Shown here: piece by piece, positions 17,320 through 25,405 of the stretch
How positions within the stretch are numbered: the stretch's first letter is position 1
Layout: each line of letters begins with the position of its first letter
NCBI GenBank assembly: GCA_963778385.1
Contig: CAVZUA010000056.1
Coordinates: 248,001 to 312,000, forward strand
Origin: DATARH01 sp963778385
Lineage (GTDB): Bacteria > Pseudomonadota > Alphaproteobacteria > ATCC43930 > CGMCC-115725
Direction: 5' to 3'
Length of the DNA stretch: 64,000 bases
Program-made: the position numbers and the translations under genes
Notes under the pieces: model-generated
Database searches by the model: none
Seen by the model: only the letters and a program-made list of their open reading frames with translations
Told to the model about the DNA's origin: nothing

Positions 17320-17329
17320 TATGAAAGAA

Positions 17330-18451
17330 TTAAAGCGCGTACAGCCGTCTCGGGTTGTCCCAGAGGATTTTCTTCTTACTGCTGTCGCTCAGCTTCAGGC
17401 CAAGAAAGATTTTCATCGCGTTGGGATATTTCGAATCGCCGTGCGGATAGTCGGTGGTCGTCACCAGGCAGTCGTCGCCGATCGCCTCGACGACATGGCT
17501 GACGAAATCCTCGTCGCATTCGACCGCGCAGAAGCCCTGGCGGCGGAAATATTCGGAGGGCAACATCTTGAGGTGGGTCATCTCGCCGTAGGGCTCGCGC
17601 CATTCGTAATGCTCGTCCATGCGGTGCAGCCAGAACGGCAGCCAGCCGCATTGCCCTTCGAGAAACGCGAAGCGCAGCCGCGGGAAGCGCTCGAGAGTGC
17701 CACCCATGATCAGATCCATGCAGGCGAGCATCTGCTCCATCGAATGGGTCGAGATGTGGACGATGCCCATCGTCTTGAAGCGGTCGGTGCCGGCGGCCTT
17801 CATTCGCGAGCCGGTAGTCTCGTGGAAGCCGACCGGGACGTTCAGCTCCTGGCACATCGCCCAGAGCGGGTCGTAATAGGGGTCATGCCACGGCCGCTCG
17901 TTGTGGATGTTGGGGCGGATGAAGATCGCCTTCATGCCGAGCTCGGTGACGGCGCGGCGGGCCTCGGCGGCGGCGGTTTCGACATCGTGCGGCGACACCG
18001 CGGCGGCGCCGAACATGCGCTTCGGATCAGCCGCCTGGATGTAGTCGTAGAGCCAGTCGTTATAGGCGCGGCACGCCGCGGCGGCGAAGCGTGCATCCAT
18101 CGTGCTGAATGCGGTCACGTACATCGCCGAGGTCGGAAACAGGATTGCGAGGTCGAGCCCCTCCTTGTCCATCGCGATGATCTGCGATTTCGGATCAAAA
18201 TTGCGGTCGATCTCCTCGGCATAACGGTCGCCGAGCGCCTTTTCCTCGGCGTCGGTAACGGCCGGCCAGTCGCCGCCCGGCATCGCCGCCATGACCTCGC
18301 CTTCGACCATTGTGCGGATATCCCAGCGCCGCTCCTCCAGCCGGCGCGGCGCGCGGTCGCGGAATTCGGGCGCGATGTAGCGCTGCCACAGATCAGGCGG
18401 CTCCATGACATGCATCTCGGCGTCGATCAGTTGGAAGCCGTTTTTGGCCAT
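17330..18451 (-). CDS. Amidohydrolase 2 family metal-dependent hydrolase (ACMSD-like)
   Basis: A 373-residue TIM-barrel protein. The N-terminal DAEMHVMEPPDLW replaces the usual H-x-H with E-x-H, as in the ACMSD-like branch that acts as decarboxylases or hydrolases of ring-cleavage products. A metal-binding His is expected in VGFHETTG, another in HISTHS, and the catalytic Asp in TTTDYPHGDS. Such enzymes act in aromatic or heterocycle degradation; the substrate here is unknown. Transcribed with the molybdenum hydroxylase gene, 18 bp upstream, so they likely form an operon. Confidence 0.9.
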   Translation of the reverse strand: MAKNGFQLIDAEMHVMEPPDLWQRYIAPEFRDRAPRRLEERRWDIRTMVEGEVMAAMPGGDWPAVTDAEEKALGDRYAEEIDRNFDPKSQIIAMDKEGLDLAILFPTSAMYVTAFSTMDARFAAAACRAYNDWLYDYIQAADPKRMFGAAAVSPHDVETAAAEARRAVTELGMKAIFIRPNIHNERPWHDPYYDPLWAMCQELNVPVGFHETTGSRMKAAGTDRFKTMGIVHISTHSMEQMLACMDLIMGGTLERFPRLRFAFLEGQCGWLPFWLHRMDEHYEWREPYGEMTHLKMLPSEYFRRQGFCAVECDEDFVSHVVEAIGDDCLVTTTDYPHGDSKYPNAMKIFLGLKLSDSSKKKILWDNPRRLYAL

Positions 18452-18469
18452 GACCCTTCTCTCCCCTGA

Positions 18470-20833
18470 TTAGGCGGCTTTCTGTTGCGCGCGCTGGATC
18501 GCGGCGCGAACCCGCGCCGGCGTCAGCGGCGTCTCGTTGACTTCGACGCCATCTGGGCCCCCGACCGCGGCGAGCGCATCACGCACCGCGTTGGCTATCG
18601 CCGCCGGCGGCGCGACGGCGCCGCCCTCGCCCATGCCCTTGACACCGTACTCGGTCGCCACCGCCGGTGTGTGGAGATGGCCGATGCGGATGTCCGGCAT
18701 CTCGAATGCCGCCGGCAGGTGGTAATCGAGAAACGTCGCCGCCAGCGGCTGGCCATTCTCGTCATAGGGGATTTCCTCGCACATCGCGGTGCCGATGCCT
18801 TGCGCGACGCCGCCGCGGATCTGCCCCTCGACCAGCATCGGGTTGATCATCGTGCCGCAATCCTCGGCGACCACGTAGTCGAGCAGCTCGACCGTCCCGG
18901 TCTCCGGGTCGATGGCGACCACCGCGCCGTGCGTCGCATAAGAATAGACGCCGGTGCTAACCGCCGGCTCGTAGGTCGCGGTGGCGTCGAGCAGCGGGTC
19001 GACGCCGGGCGGCAGCTGGTCCATGCGCAGATGCGCGACCTTGCCGATCTCGGCGATCGTCACCGAGCGGCCTTGCGGCCCGACTACCGCCCCCTCGGCG
19101 CAATGCACCTCGCCGGCGTCGCATTGCAGCAGATGGGCGCCGATGCGGCAGAGCTTGTCGTGGAGGATGCGGCTGGCGCGCGCCACCGCGCCGCCAGCCA
19201 TCACCGTGCTGCGCGACGCAAATGTGCCAAAGCCAAACGCGGTGCTTTCGGTGTCACCGTGGCGCACCGAGATGCGCGCCGGGTCGATGCCGAGCTCGTG
19301 ATACGCTATCTGCGACAGCGCGGTCTCCAGACCCTGGCCGTGCGACTGGATGCCGACCATCAGCACCAGGCTGCCGTCGGTAAGGATGCGCGCGGTGCAG
19401 CTCTCGAAGCCGGGGATCACCGAGGCGCCACGGCTGGCGAATTCGGCGGCGCCGTGGCCGGTCTGCTCGGTGAAGCTGCCAAAACCGACGCCGATCAGCC
19501 GGCCGTCTGGCTCGCCGCGTTTCTGGCGTGCGCGAATTTTCGGCAGGTCGATCAGCTCGGCGCAAAGCCGCACGCAGCCGGGGTAGTCGCCGGTGTCGTA
19601 GCGCAGCCCGGTGATCGAGGTGAACGGCATCTCCGTCGTCGGGATCATGTTCTCGATGCGCACCTCGACCGGGTCGCGGCCGACCGCGCGCGCGACCTCG
19701 TCGATCGTCCGCTCGATCGAGAAGCACGCCGCCGGCCGGCCGACGCCGCGATACGGCCCGACCGGCGCCTTGTTGGTCGCGATGGTGAAATGCCGTGCGC
19801 GATAGGCCGGGATCTTGTACGGGCCGGGCAGCACGCGCGCCGCCATGTTGGCCTCCTGGTACGGCCCCTGCGGCCACAAGCCGTAAGCGCCGGCGTCGAC
19901 GATGATCTCCGCCTCAATGCCGAGGATGCGGCCGTTCTTGTCGGCGTAGGCGGTCACCTTGTGGTGCTGGTCGCGGGTGTGCGCGGCGGTCGTCAGATGC
20001 TCGGTGCGGTCCTCGACCCAGCGCACCGGCTGGTCGAGTTCGAGCGTCAGCGCGGCGAGGATCGCTTCTTCCGGATAGAGCCTGGCCTTGGGGCCGAACC
20101 CGCCGCCGACATCGGGCGCGACGACGCGAACCTGCCGCTCATCGAGACCGAGGATCGCGGCGATCGCGACGCGCACGGTATGCGGCGTCTGGGTCGAGGT
20201 CTGGACCACGACCTCGTCGAGCCGGTGGTCACGATAGGCCAGCACCGCCCGCCCTTCCATCGGCGAGCCCGACTGCCGGTTCATGCGGAATTCGCGGGTA
20301 ACGACGATATCCGCCGCCTTCGCCGCCGCGTCGATATCGCCCTCGTCGATCGAGCGCTCGAGGAAAATGTTGTCGCCCCACGGCTCGTGCACCAGCGCGC
20401 CGCCGCGCATCTGGCGCGCGGCGTCGACGACCGCGGCGAGCGGCTCGTAATCGACCATGACCATCGCCGCGAGGTCTTCCGCCTCGGCATGGGCGGCGCC
20501 GACGCAGGCGGCGATCGCCTCCCCGACATAACGCACCTTGGTCGTGGCCAGCGGCGGCCATTCCGGCGAGCGCACGCCGGCCGCCTGGTTGACGACGCGG
20601 ATCGGCGTGAGGCGCGGCAAATCGGCGGCGGTGAACACGCGCCCTTTGGCCTCGGGCGGTACGGAAATGCCGCGAATTCGCGCGTTGGCATGCGGGCTGC
20701 GGACAAAGACGACCTCGCGAATGCCGGGCATGCGGATGTCCGACACGAACTCGCCGCGCCCGCGCAGATGCCGCCAATCCTCCTTGCGCGGCAGCGACGC
20801 GCCGATGCCCTTGCTGGAAGCCGCCGTTTTCAT
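18470..20833 (-). CDS. Molybdopterin-binding large subunit, xanthine dehydrogenase/CO dehydrogenase family
   Basis: 787 residues, normal for the large (Mo) subunit. An N-terminal Ald_Xan_dh_C-type domain (GIGASLPRKEDWRHLRGRGEF) is followed by the molybdopterin domains with VRVVAPDVGGGFGPKAR, APVGPYRGVGRP, SHGQGLETALSQIAYHELG and the C-terminal GVKGMGEGGAVAPPAAIANA, whose Glu is the usual catalytic base. The ATG at 20833 has a GGGAGCAAG site. The FAD and 2Fe-2S subunits usually encoded beside it are absent here, so it must pair with distant partners. Probably hydroxylates a carbonyl or N-heterocyclic substrate. Confidence 0.93.
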   Translation of the reverse strand: MKTAASSKGIGASLPRKEDWRHLRGRGEFVSDIRMPGIREVVFVRSPHANARIRGISVPPEAKGRVFTAADLPRLTPIRVVNQAAGVRSPEWPPLATTKVRYVGEAIAACVGAAHAEAEDLAAMVMVDYEPLAAVVDAARQMRGGALVHEPWGDNIFLERSIDEGDIDAAAKAADIVVTREFRMNRQSGSPMEGRAVLAYRDHRLDEVVVQTSTQTPHTVRVAIAAILGLDERQVRVVAPDVGGGFGPKARLYPEEAILAALTLELDQPVRWVEDRTEHLTTAAHTRDQHHKVTAYADKNGRILGIEAEIIVDAGAYGLWPQGPYQEANMAARVLPGPYKIPAYRARHFTIATNKAPVGPYRGVGRPAACFSIERTIDEVARAVGRDPVEVRIENMIPTTEMPFTSITGLRYDTGDYPGCVRLCAELIDLPKIRARQKRGEPDGRLIGVGFGSFTEQTGHGAAEFASRGASVIPGFESCTARILTDGSLVLMVGIQSHGQGLETALSQIAYHELGIDPARISVRHGDTESTAFGFGTFASRSTVMAGGAVARASRILHDKLCRIGAHLLQCDAGEVHCAEGAVVGPQGRSVTIAEIGKVAHLRMDQLPPGVDPLLDATATYEPAVSTGVYSYATHGAVVAIDPETGTVELLDYVVAEDCGTMINPMLVEGQIRGGVAQGIGTAMCEEIPYDENGQPLAATFLDYHLPAAFEMPDIRIGHLHTPAVATEYGVKGMGEGGAVAPPAAIANAVRDALAAVGGPDGVEVNETPLTPARVRAAIQRAQQKAA

Positions 20834-21003
20834 CCGCTTGCTCCCGCGTTCGATATGGCTCGCACCGAAAGAGCCTCGCACCGAGACCCTTGCAAGACAA
20901 GCGCCGGCCATGCGCCACCCGCAGCGACAGCATTAGTGCAAATCAACGGCGGATTGCATAATCTGTCTTCAGTGGCAGACCTCAGAACGAAGAGAGGTGG
21001 GAA

Positions 21004-21936
21004 ATGGCTGAAGCAATGCAGTTTGGTGCGGGTCCCCTGACGTTCGTCGTCAAGCACGAGCTGTGGGACGAAAACATCCAGGATCACGCCGACCAAGGCG
21101 TCGCCATCCTGGTCAAGGCACAGGTCAGCGGCAAGGACACCACCTTGCTGCGGTTCAACTGCTTCGACGTCGAGAAGAGCTACGATTACGGGCCGGAGAA
21201 CGACAGCCTGTCGATGGCCGGGCCGGAGATGCTGGGCGGCGCGATGCTGACCAACCACTACCAGATGGACCCGATCGCCTGCGGCAACCCGATCGGCTGG
21301 ACGGTCAAGACGCTCGGCACGAAGCTCGACCGGATGCTCGACCGCGCCGGCTACTCGGCGATCGCCAAATCCGCCGACTACGACGCGGTGCGGCAAGTGC
21401 TGCCCGAAGTCGAAACCTGCGCCCGCGAGACCTACGCGACCAAGCGCAACACGGTGAAGCACAACCGCGGCACCGAGGTCTTCGACGCCGGCAACATCCG
21501 CTTCGGATTGGAGATGCGGCGGCTGGCGATGGGCGATGGCGGCCTGGCGATCCATGTGCTCGCCGATATCGGCGGCACCCCGGGCAAGAAATACACCGAG
21601 GAAACCGAACTGCTCGCCTTCGACCATTTCTGGAACGGCGCGCATTACCATTACGGCCCGCGCAACAAGAACCACCGCATCTATTGGGACCGCACGCTGG
21701 TCGAGAACCCGCTGGCCTGGACACTCGAACAGTTCGAGACGGGCAAGTTGCCGGCGATGATCACCCGCGCCGGCTATCCCGGCGTGGCAGCCGACCTCGA
21801 CACCGGCAAGATCGCCGAGGTTGTGAAGGCGGTGAAAAAGCGGGCGCTCGAGATGTGGGAAGAAGGCGAGCGGCTGACCGGCCATCCCGGCCTGCCGCTT
21901 GAGGCGACGCCAAACCTCGCCGCCGCCGCCGAGTAA
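21004..21936 (+). CDS. Unrecognised 310-residue protein
   Basis: A soluble, acidic, well-folded-looking protein with no signal peptide: FGAGPLTFVVKHELWDENIQ, DTTLLRFNCFDVEKSY, GTEVFDAGNIRFGLEMRRL, LLAFDHFWNGAHYHYGPRNK. The last stretch is rich in His and Trp, suggesting a metal or ligand site. GAGAGGTGGG precedes the ATG. It is divergent from the molybdenum hydroxylase gene across a 170-bp shared promoter region, which suggests a role in the same pathway. I know no family function. Confidence 0.8.
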   Translation: MAEAMQFGAGPLTFVVKHELWDENIQDHADQGVAILVKAQVSGKDTTLLRFNCFDVEKSYDYGPENDSLSMAGPEMLGGAMLTNHYQMDPIACGNPIGWTVKTLGTKLDRMLDRAGYSAIAKSADYDAVRQVLPEVETCARETYATKRNTVKHNRGTEVFDAGNIRFGLEMRRLAMGDGGLAIHVLADIGGTPGKKYTEETELLAFDHFWNGAHYHYGPRNKNHRIYWDRTLVENPLAWTLEQFETGKLPAMITRAGYPGVAADLDTGKIAEVVKAVKKRALEMWEEGERLTGHPGLPLEATPNLAAAAE

Positions 21937-21961
21937 CCGGCGGACTCGACACCTGCCTATT

Positions 21962-21985
21962 CCCTCCCCCGCCAGCGGGGGAGGG
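21962..21985. terminator. GC-rich hairpin between convergent genes
   Basis: CCCTCCCCC-GCCA-GGGGGAGGG-type stem between the end of the 310-residue gene and the stop of the convergent DMT gene. Likely a bidirectional terminator or a common intergenic repeat (CCCTCCCCCGC..GGGGGAGGG). Confidence 0.6.
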
Positions 21986-21998
21986 TCAGGGTGGGGGG

Positions 21999-22913
21999 TT
22001 AACGCCGCAGTGTCACAAAGATACCGGCGATGATCAGCACGATGCTGACGATCACATCGGTCGTCAGCGTGCCGCCGAAAATCATCAGCGACAGCACAAA
22101 ACCGCCGATCGGCGTCAGGGTCAGCACCTGCCCGGCCATCGCCGCCGGCATCAGCGACAGCACCTTGCCCCACAGAAAATAGCCGAGCGCGGTCGTGACG
22201 ACCGCGTTGTAGATGACGACCGCGACCAGGAACGGCGACCATTCCACCGGTCCCGGCGCGCCTCCCAAGGCAACAATCGCCGCCACCGGCGGCAGGCTGA
22301 CCAGGAGTTGCCAGAAGGTCTGCACCCAGAACGGCGAGCGGAACCGGTGCTGGCGATACAGGCACGAACCCAACGCCCAGAAAATCGCCGCCAGCAGCAG
22401 CAACGCGTTGCCGGCAAGAACGCGCGGGTCGCGCCAATCGACAAGGCCGGGCTTCATGAACAACACCAGCCCCACAAAGCCGATCGCGGCGCCGACGAGT
22501 TGCGCCCGCCGGTGCGGCTCGGGCCACAGGAAAAGGCCGATCGGTATCGCCCAGAGCGGCATCGTATAGGCGAGGACGATCGCCCGCCCCGCCGGCAGGA
22601 TCGATAGGCCGATAATGCTTGCGATCAGGAACCCGGCGACCTGCAGCTCGCCGACCCAGAACAGCGCAAGCCGCTCGCCGCGATACGGGAGCAGCTTCTG
22701 CCGAGCGGCGAGCAGCGCCGGTACGATCAACCCCAGGCTGCCGACCAGCCGGAACAGGACGAATTTGAGCGGCGGCGCCTGCGCCAGCGCCAGTTTCATC
22801 AGCGGCCAGTTGCCCGCCCAGGTCAGCACGATGACCGCCAGATAGACGAAGGCAACCAGCGGCACATGATGTGCCGGGCGCGACGCGCTCGCGGTCGTGA
22901 TGGACCTCGCCAC
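21999..22913 (-). CDS. DMT superfamily (EamA) transporter
   Basis: 304 residues with ten predicted membrane spans in two EamA repeats. Visible hallmarks: LTWAGNWPLMKLAL in helix 1, FVLFRLVGSLGLI, LGSCLYRQHRF in the middle, and PIGGFVLSLMIFGG TLT near the end. Members move small metabolites or amino acids; the substrate cannot be read. Convergent with the 310-residue gene and preceded by clustered palindromic repeats. Confidence 0.9.
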   Translation of the reverse strand: MARSITTASASRPAHHVPLVAFVYLAVIVLTWAGNWPLMKLALAQAPPLKFVLFRLVGSLGLIVPALLAARQKLLPYRGERLALFWVGELQVAGFLIASIIGLSILPAGRAIVLAYTMPLWAIPIGLFLWPEPHRRAQLVGAAIGFVGLVLFMKPGLVDWRDPRVLAGNALLLLAAIFWALGSCLYRQHRFRSPFWVQTFWQLLVSLPPVAAIVALGGAPGPVEWSPFLVAVVIYNAVVTTALGYFLWGKVLSLMPAAMAGQVLTLTPIGGFVLSLMIFGGTLTTDVIVSIVLIIAGIFVTLRR

Positions 22914-22920
22914 GGCTGCC

Positions 22921-23035
22921 GCTCACCCTCCCGCGGCTTCGCCGCGAGTCCCCTCCCTCTCCCCGCAAGCGGGGCGAGGGCGATCCGCTCTCCCTCTCCC
23001 CGCAAGCGGGGAGAGGGTTGGGGTGAGGGGCAGAC
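22921..23035. repeat. Cluster of palindromic repeats (CCCTCTCCCCGCAAGCGGGG type)
   Basis: Two near-identical hairpins, CCCTCTCCCCGCAAGCGGGG followed by CGAGGG (about 22955-22980) or AGAGGG (about 22992-23017), plus flanking CTCACCCT and AGGGTTGGGGTGAGG arms. This is a widespread intergenic repeat in proteobacteria. It separates the LLM and DMT genes, which lie on the same strand. Confidence 0.8.
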
Positions 23036-23048
23036 GACGCAAATGCCA

Positions 23049-23957
23049 TCATTCGAATGCCTTGAACACCGCCTCGATCGCGCGCTTCTGATTGCCGTCG
23101 GGCGAGATCGGCACAATGACCGGCGTGGTGATGCCGGCCTCTCGCCACGCCTCGACGCCCTCGCGGACGCGCGCGGCCGGCCCGAACAGGGTGCAGTCGG
23201 CGAGCCAGCGGTCGGTCAGATAGCGCGGCATCTCGGCACTGCGGCCCTCGGCGACGACCTTCTCGGCGGTCGTCATCTCGTCGGCGTAACCCGTCTCCTT
23301 CCAGTAATTGCGGTAGTTGGGCATCAACCAGTAGCTCGCCATCGATTGCCGCAACGCCGCCTTCGCCTCCTCGACATCGTCGGAAATGCAGGTGCGGACG
23401 CGATTGCCGATAAAGAAATTCGCGCCGCGCCGCTTCGCCTCGGGCAACGCCGAGAGCGAATCCGCCATATAGGCCCGACTGCCATTGGCGAAAACCAGGC
23501 CGTCGCCGATCTCCCCCGCCAGCGCGATCATCCGCTTGCGCAACGTCGCGACGATGATCGGCGGCAGCGGTCCGTATTCGGTATGCGCCTTGAATTTCTC
23601 GATAAACGTGCGGGTATCGCCGAGCGGCTTGCCGGGTTTCACCTCGAGCCGGATATGGCTCGGCGCATGGGCGATGCCGATGCCGAACTGGAACCGGCCG
23701 CCGGACACCTCGTGCAGATAGGCGGCGTTCTGCGCGAATTCGTCGATCGCCTGGGCGTATATCGGCGCGATCGCCGTGGCGAACGGGATGCGCTGCGTCG
23801 CAAAGGCGAGCCCGACGCATTGCGACATGTTGCCGAACGAGCTCGACACCGAGATGCCGGCAAAGCCGCGGCGCTCGATCTCGCGCGCGATGTCGAGCGT
23901 CGCGAGGCGCTGGCCGGGATTGGCCATCAACGCGAGGGCGGGCAAGGGTACGGGCAT
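23049..23957 (-). CDS. LLM-class flavin-dependent oxidoreductase
   Basis: 302-residue luciferase-like monooxygenase of the F420/FMN type. The start MPVPLPALALMANPGQRLAT follows AGGAGG by 6 bp and defines ATG 23957. Family segments: RFQFGIGIAHAPSHI (phosphate-binding region), YGPLPPIIVATLRKRMI, AGEIGDGLVFAN. Members oxidise small organics with reduced flavin supplied by a partner. Head-to-head with tenA, 87 bp apart. Confidence 0.9.
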   Translation of the reverse strand: MPVPLPALALMANPGQRLATLDIAREIERRGFAGISVSSSFGNMSQCVGLAFATQRIPFATAIAPIYAQAIDEFAQNAAYLHEVSGGRFQFGIGIAHAPSHIRLEVKPGKPLGDTRTFIEKFKAHTEYGPLPPIIVATLRKRMIALAGEIGDGLVFANGSRAYMADSLSALPEAKRRGANFFIGNRVRTCISDDVEEAKAALRQSMASYWLMPNYRNYWKETGYADEMTTAEKVVAEGRSAEMPRYLTDRWLADCTLFGPAARVREGVEAWREAGITTPVIVPISPDGNQKRAIEAVFKAFE

Positions 23958-24043
23958 GGCGATCCTCCTGGACGGGCGGCGATAATATCGTGTGCCCCGC
24001 CGCGGCGCTTGTCTCACCGCCGCACGCCTCGCATGCTCCGACG

Positions 24044-24727
24044 ATGACGAGTTTCTGCGACGAAGCCTGGGCCGCCACGGCGGCGCTGCGCGCGGCGATC
24101 CACGCGCAGCCGTTCAATATCGAACTGGCTAACGGCACGCTGAGCTGCGAGCGTTTCCGCTTTTATATTCAGCAGGATGCGCTCTATCTCGGCGCATTCG
24201 CCCGGGTGCTCGCGATAGCCGCGGCGAGAGCGCCCGACACCACCATCTTGCAGGAATTCGCGCAGTTTTCGCTCGGCGCGATCACCGTCGAGCGGGCGCT
24301 GCACGAGCGCTACCTGGTGGCCTTCGGGATCGGCCCCACGGAGGCAGCGCAAGCCGAACCCGCCCCCGACTGCCTCGCCTACACCAGTTTTCTGTTGGCC
24401 GCCGCGTATCACGAACCGTGGGAGGTGCTGATCGCGGCGCTGGTACCGTGCTTCCGGATCTACTGGGATGTCGGCGGCGCGATCGCGGCAAAGGCGGCGC
24501 CGGACAATCCGTACCGCGACTGGATCGACACCTACGCCGATGAAAGCTTCGGCGCGGCGGTGCGCGCCTTGATGGACATCGTCGACCGCGCCGCCGGCCA
24601 GGTCTCGGGCGCGGTGCATGAACGCATGCTCGCCAGCTACCTCCGCGCAACGCAGTACGAATATCTCTTCTGGGACGGCGCCTATAACCGCCGCACCTGG
24701 CCCCTTGCCGACGCGACACAGACTTGA
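24044..24727 (+). CDS. tenA: TenA family thiaminase II / aminopyrimidine aminohydrolase
   Basis: 227 residues. The helical TenA fold is evident, with catalytic residues in place: Asp45 and Tyr48 (QQDALYL), Cys136 in ALVPCFRIYWDVG, and Glu206 in QYEYLFWD. TenA hydrolyses thiamine degradation products (aminopyrimidines) to salvage HMP. No thiamine biosynthetic genes or TPP riboswitch were seen nearby, so a role tied to the neighbouring LLM/hydrolase genes is also possible. ATG 24044 has only a weak ribosome site. Confidence 0.9.
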   Translation: MTSFCDEAWAATAALRAAIHAQPFNIELANGTLSCERFRFYIQQDALYLGAFARVLAIAAARAPDTTILQEFAQFSLGAITVERALHERYLVAFGIGPTEAAQAEPAPDCLAYTSFLLAAAYHEPWEVLIAALVPCFRIYWDVGGAIAAKAAPDNPYRDWIDTYADESFGAAVRALMDIVDRAAGQVSGAVHERMLASYLRATQYEYLFWDGAYNRRTWPLADATQT

Positions 24728-24770
24728 CCCCCGGCTGAGCGCGCGCCTATATCGGGGCTGACCCTCTTAT

Positions 24771-24845
24771 TCCCCGGTAGCTCAGTGGTAGAGCAAGCGG
24801 CTGTTAACCGCTGGGTCGCTGGTTCGAATCCGGCCCGGGGAGCCA
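24771..24845 (+). tRNA. tRNA-Asn (GTT)
   Basis: A cloverleaf is readable: acceptor TCCCCGG pairs with CCGGGGA, D-arm GCTC..GAGC, anticodon stem AGCGG-CTGTTAA-CCGCT with anticodon GTT at 24803-24805, T-arm GCTGGTTCGAATCCGGC-like, discriminator G and encoded CCA at 24843-24845. The end of a recombinase frame on the other strand reads into its 3' half. Confidence 0.95.
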
Positions 24846-25345
24846 TTCCGGATGAGGCGGGAGAAATCCCGCCTCATCTGCGTTCTGGGCGGGGGCAAGC
24901 GCGGTGGTTTCTGCAAGAATATCAAAGGGTTTGCGGAAGGTAGCGGTCAATTCACCGTTCTTCCATGTAGAGTTCGATAGTACGAAATTTAGCAGCGCAC
25001 GTTTCTCGATCGGCTGCCCCATCCCAAACAGGCGCTGAGCGTCGCGTGCCATGTCCAGCAGGCTGATTCCAGCTTCGAGATAGGATTTATCCGCCGATTG
25101 GCGGCGGCCGATTTCCTCTAAGATGCGGCTTTGCTCACGTCGCCACTCGGCAGCGAGCCGATCATGGAACTCGGCATCGACCCTGCCATCGAGCTTATCG
25201 AGATACATCGCGTGCAGGCGGCCTTGGATGCGGGAGTATTCACCTTGCAGGCGCTTGAGAGCCTCCTCATGCTCGCGCGTCTCGTCCGCGTGGCTCTGGC
25301 GAAGGCCTTGGGAGATCCACTCGAAAAGCCGATCGCCTAGGTGAA
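24804..25345 (-). pseudogene. C-terminal fragment of a large serine recombinase, ending in tRNA-Asn
   Basis: The minus strand reads LFEWISQGLRQSHADETREH, LKRLQGEYSRIQGRLHAMYL, then FHDRLAAEWRREQSRILEEI and KRALLNFVLSNSTWKNGELT, the coiled C-terminal region of large serine recombinases (resolvase/zinc-ribbon type). The catalytic N-terminal and recombinase domains are missing. The last codons (WLPGPDSNQRPSG) read through the tRNA 3' half, as happens when an integrase gene abuts its att site. At 25345 it meets the 5' end of the cyclase gene. Confidence 0.75.
24851..24878. terminator. Perfect hairpin downstream of tRNA-Asn
   Basis: GATGAGGCGGGA-GAAA-TCCCGCCTCATC, a 12-bp perfect stem with a GAAA tetraloop, 6 bp after the encoded CCA. 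It probably terminates tRNA transcription, though no T-tract follows. It lies inside the recombinase remnant on the other strand. Confidence 0.7.
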
Positions 25346-25405
25346 GGCGACTGCAATGGGCGGGACGCGCCGATAATCGGCGTCCCGATTCTTGGCGTCG
25401 TTCTG

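Larger units (their letters stand above)
16861..17329. other. Intergenic region carrying palindromic repeats
   Basis: Contains no gene. Holds a short perfect hairpin (16938-16958) and a large cruciform-like repeat (17175-17319), both annotated separately. AT content rises between 17080 and 17160. Confidence 0.6.

Noticed and set aside
17174..18469. 431-codon plus-strand frame
   Set aside because: Antisense to the clearly identified amidohydrolase; His/Asp/Arg-rich shadow.
18485..21040. 851-codon plus-strand frame
   Set aside because: Antisense shadow of the molybdopterin subunit, caused by high GC.
22921..23035. CRISPR array
   Set aside because: Two similar hairpins are palindromic REP-like elements, not regularly spaced direct repeats with unique spacers.
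24000..24050. TPP riboswitch upstream of tenA
   Set aside because: No thi-box signature was visible and the leader is only about 85 bp, shared with the divergent LLM gene.
20830..24138. 1102-codon minus-strand frame spanning several genes
   Set aside because: Composite shadow crossing the DMT, LLM and 310-residue genes in another frame; no domain pattern.
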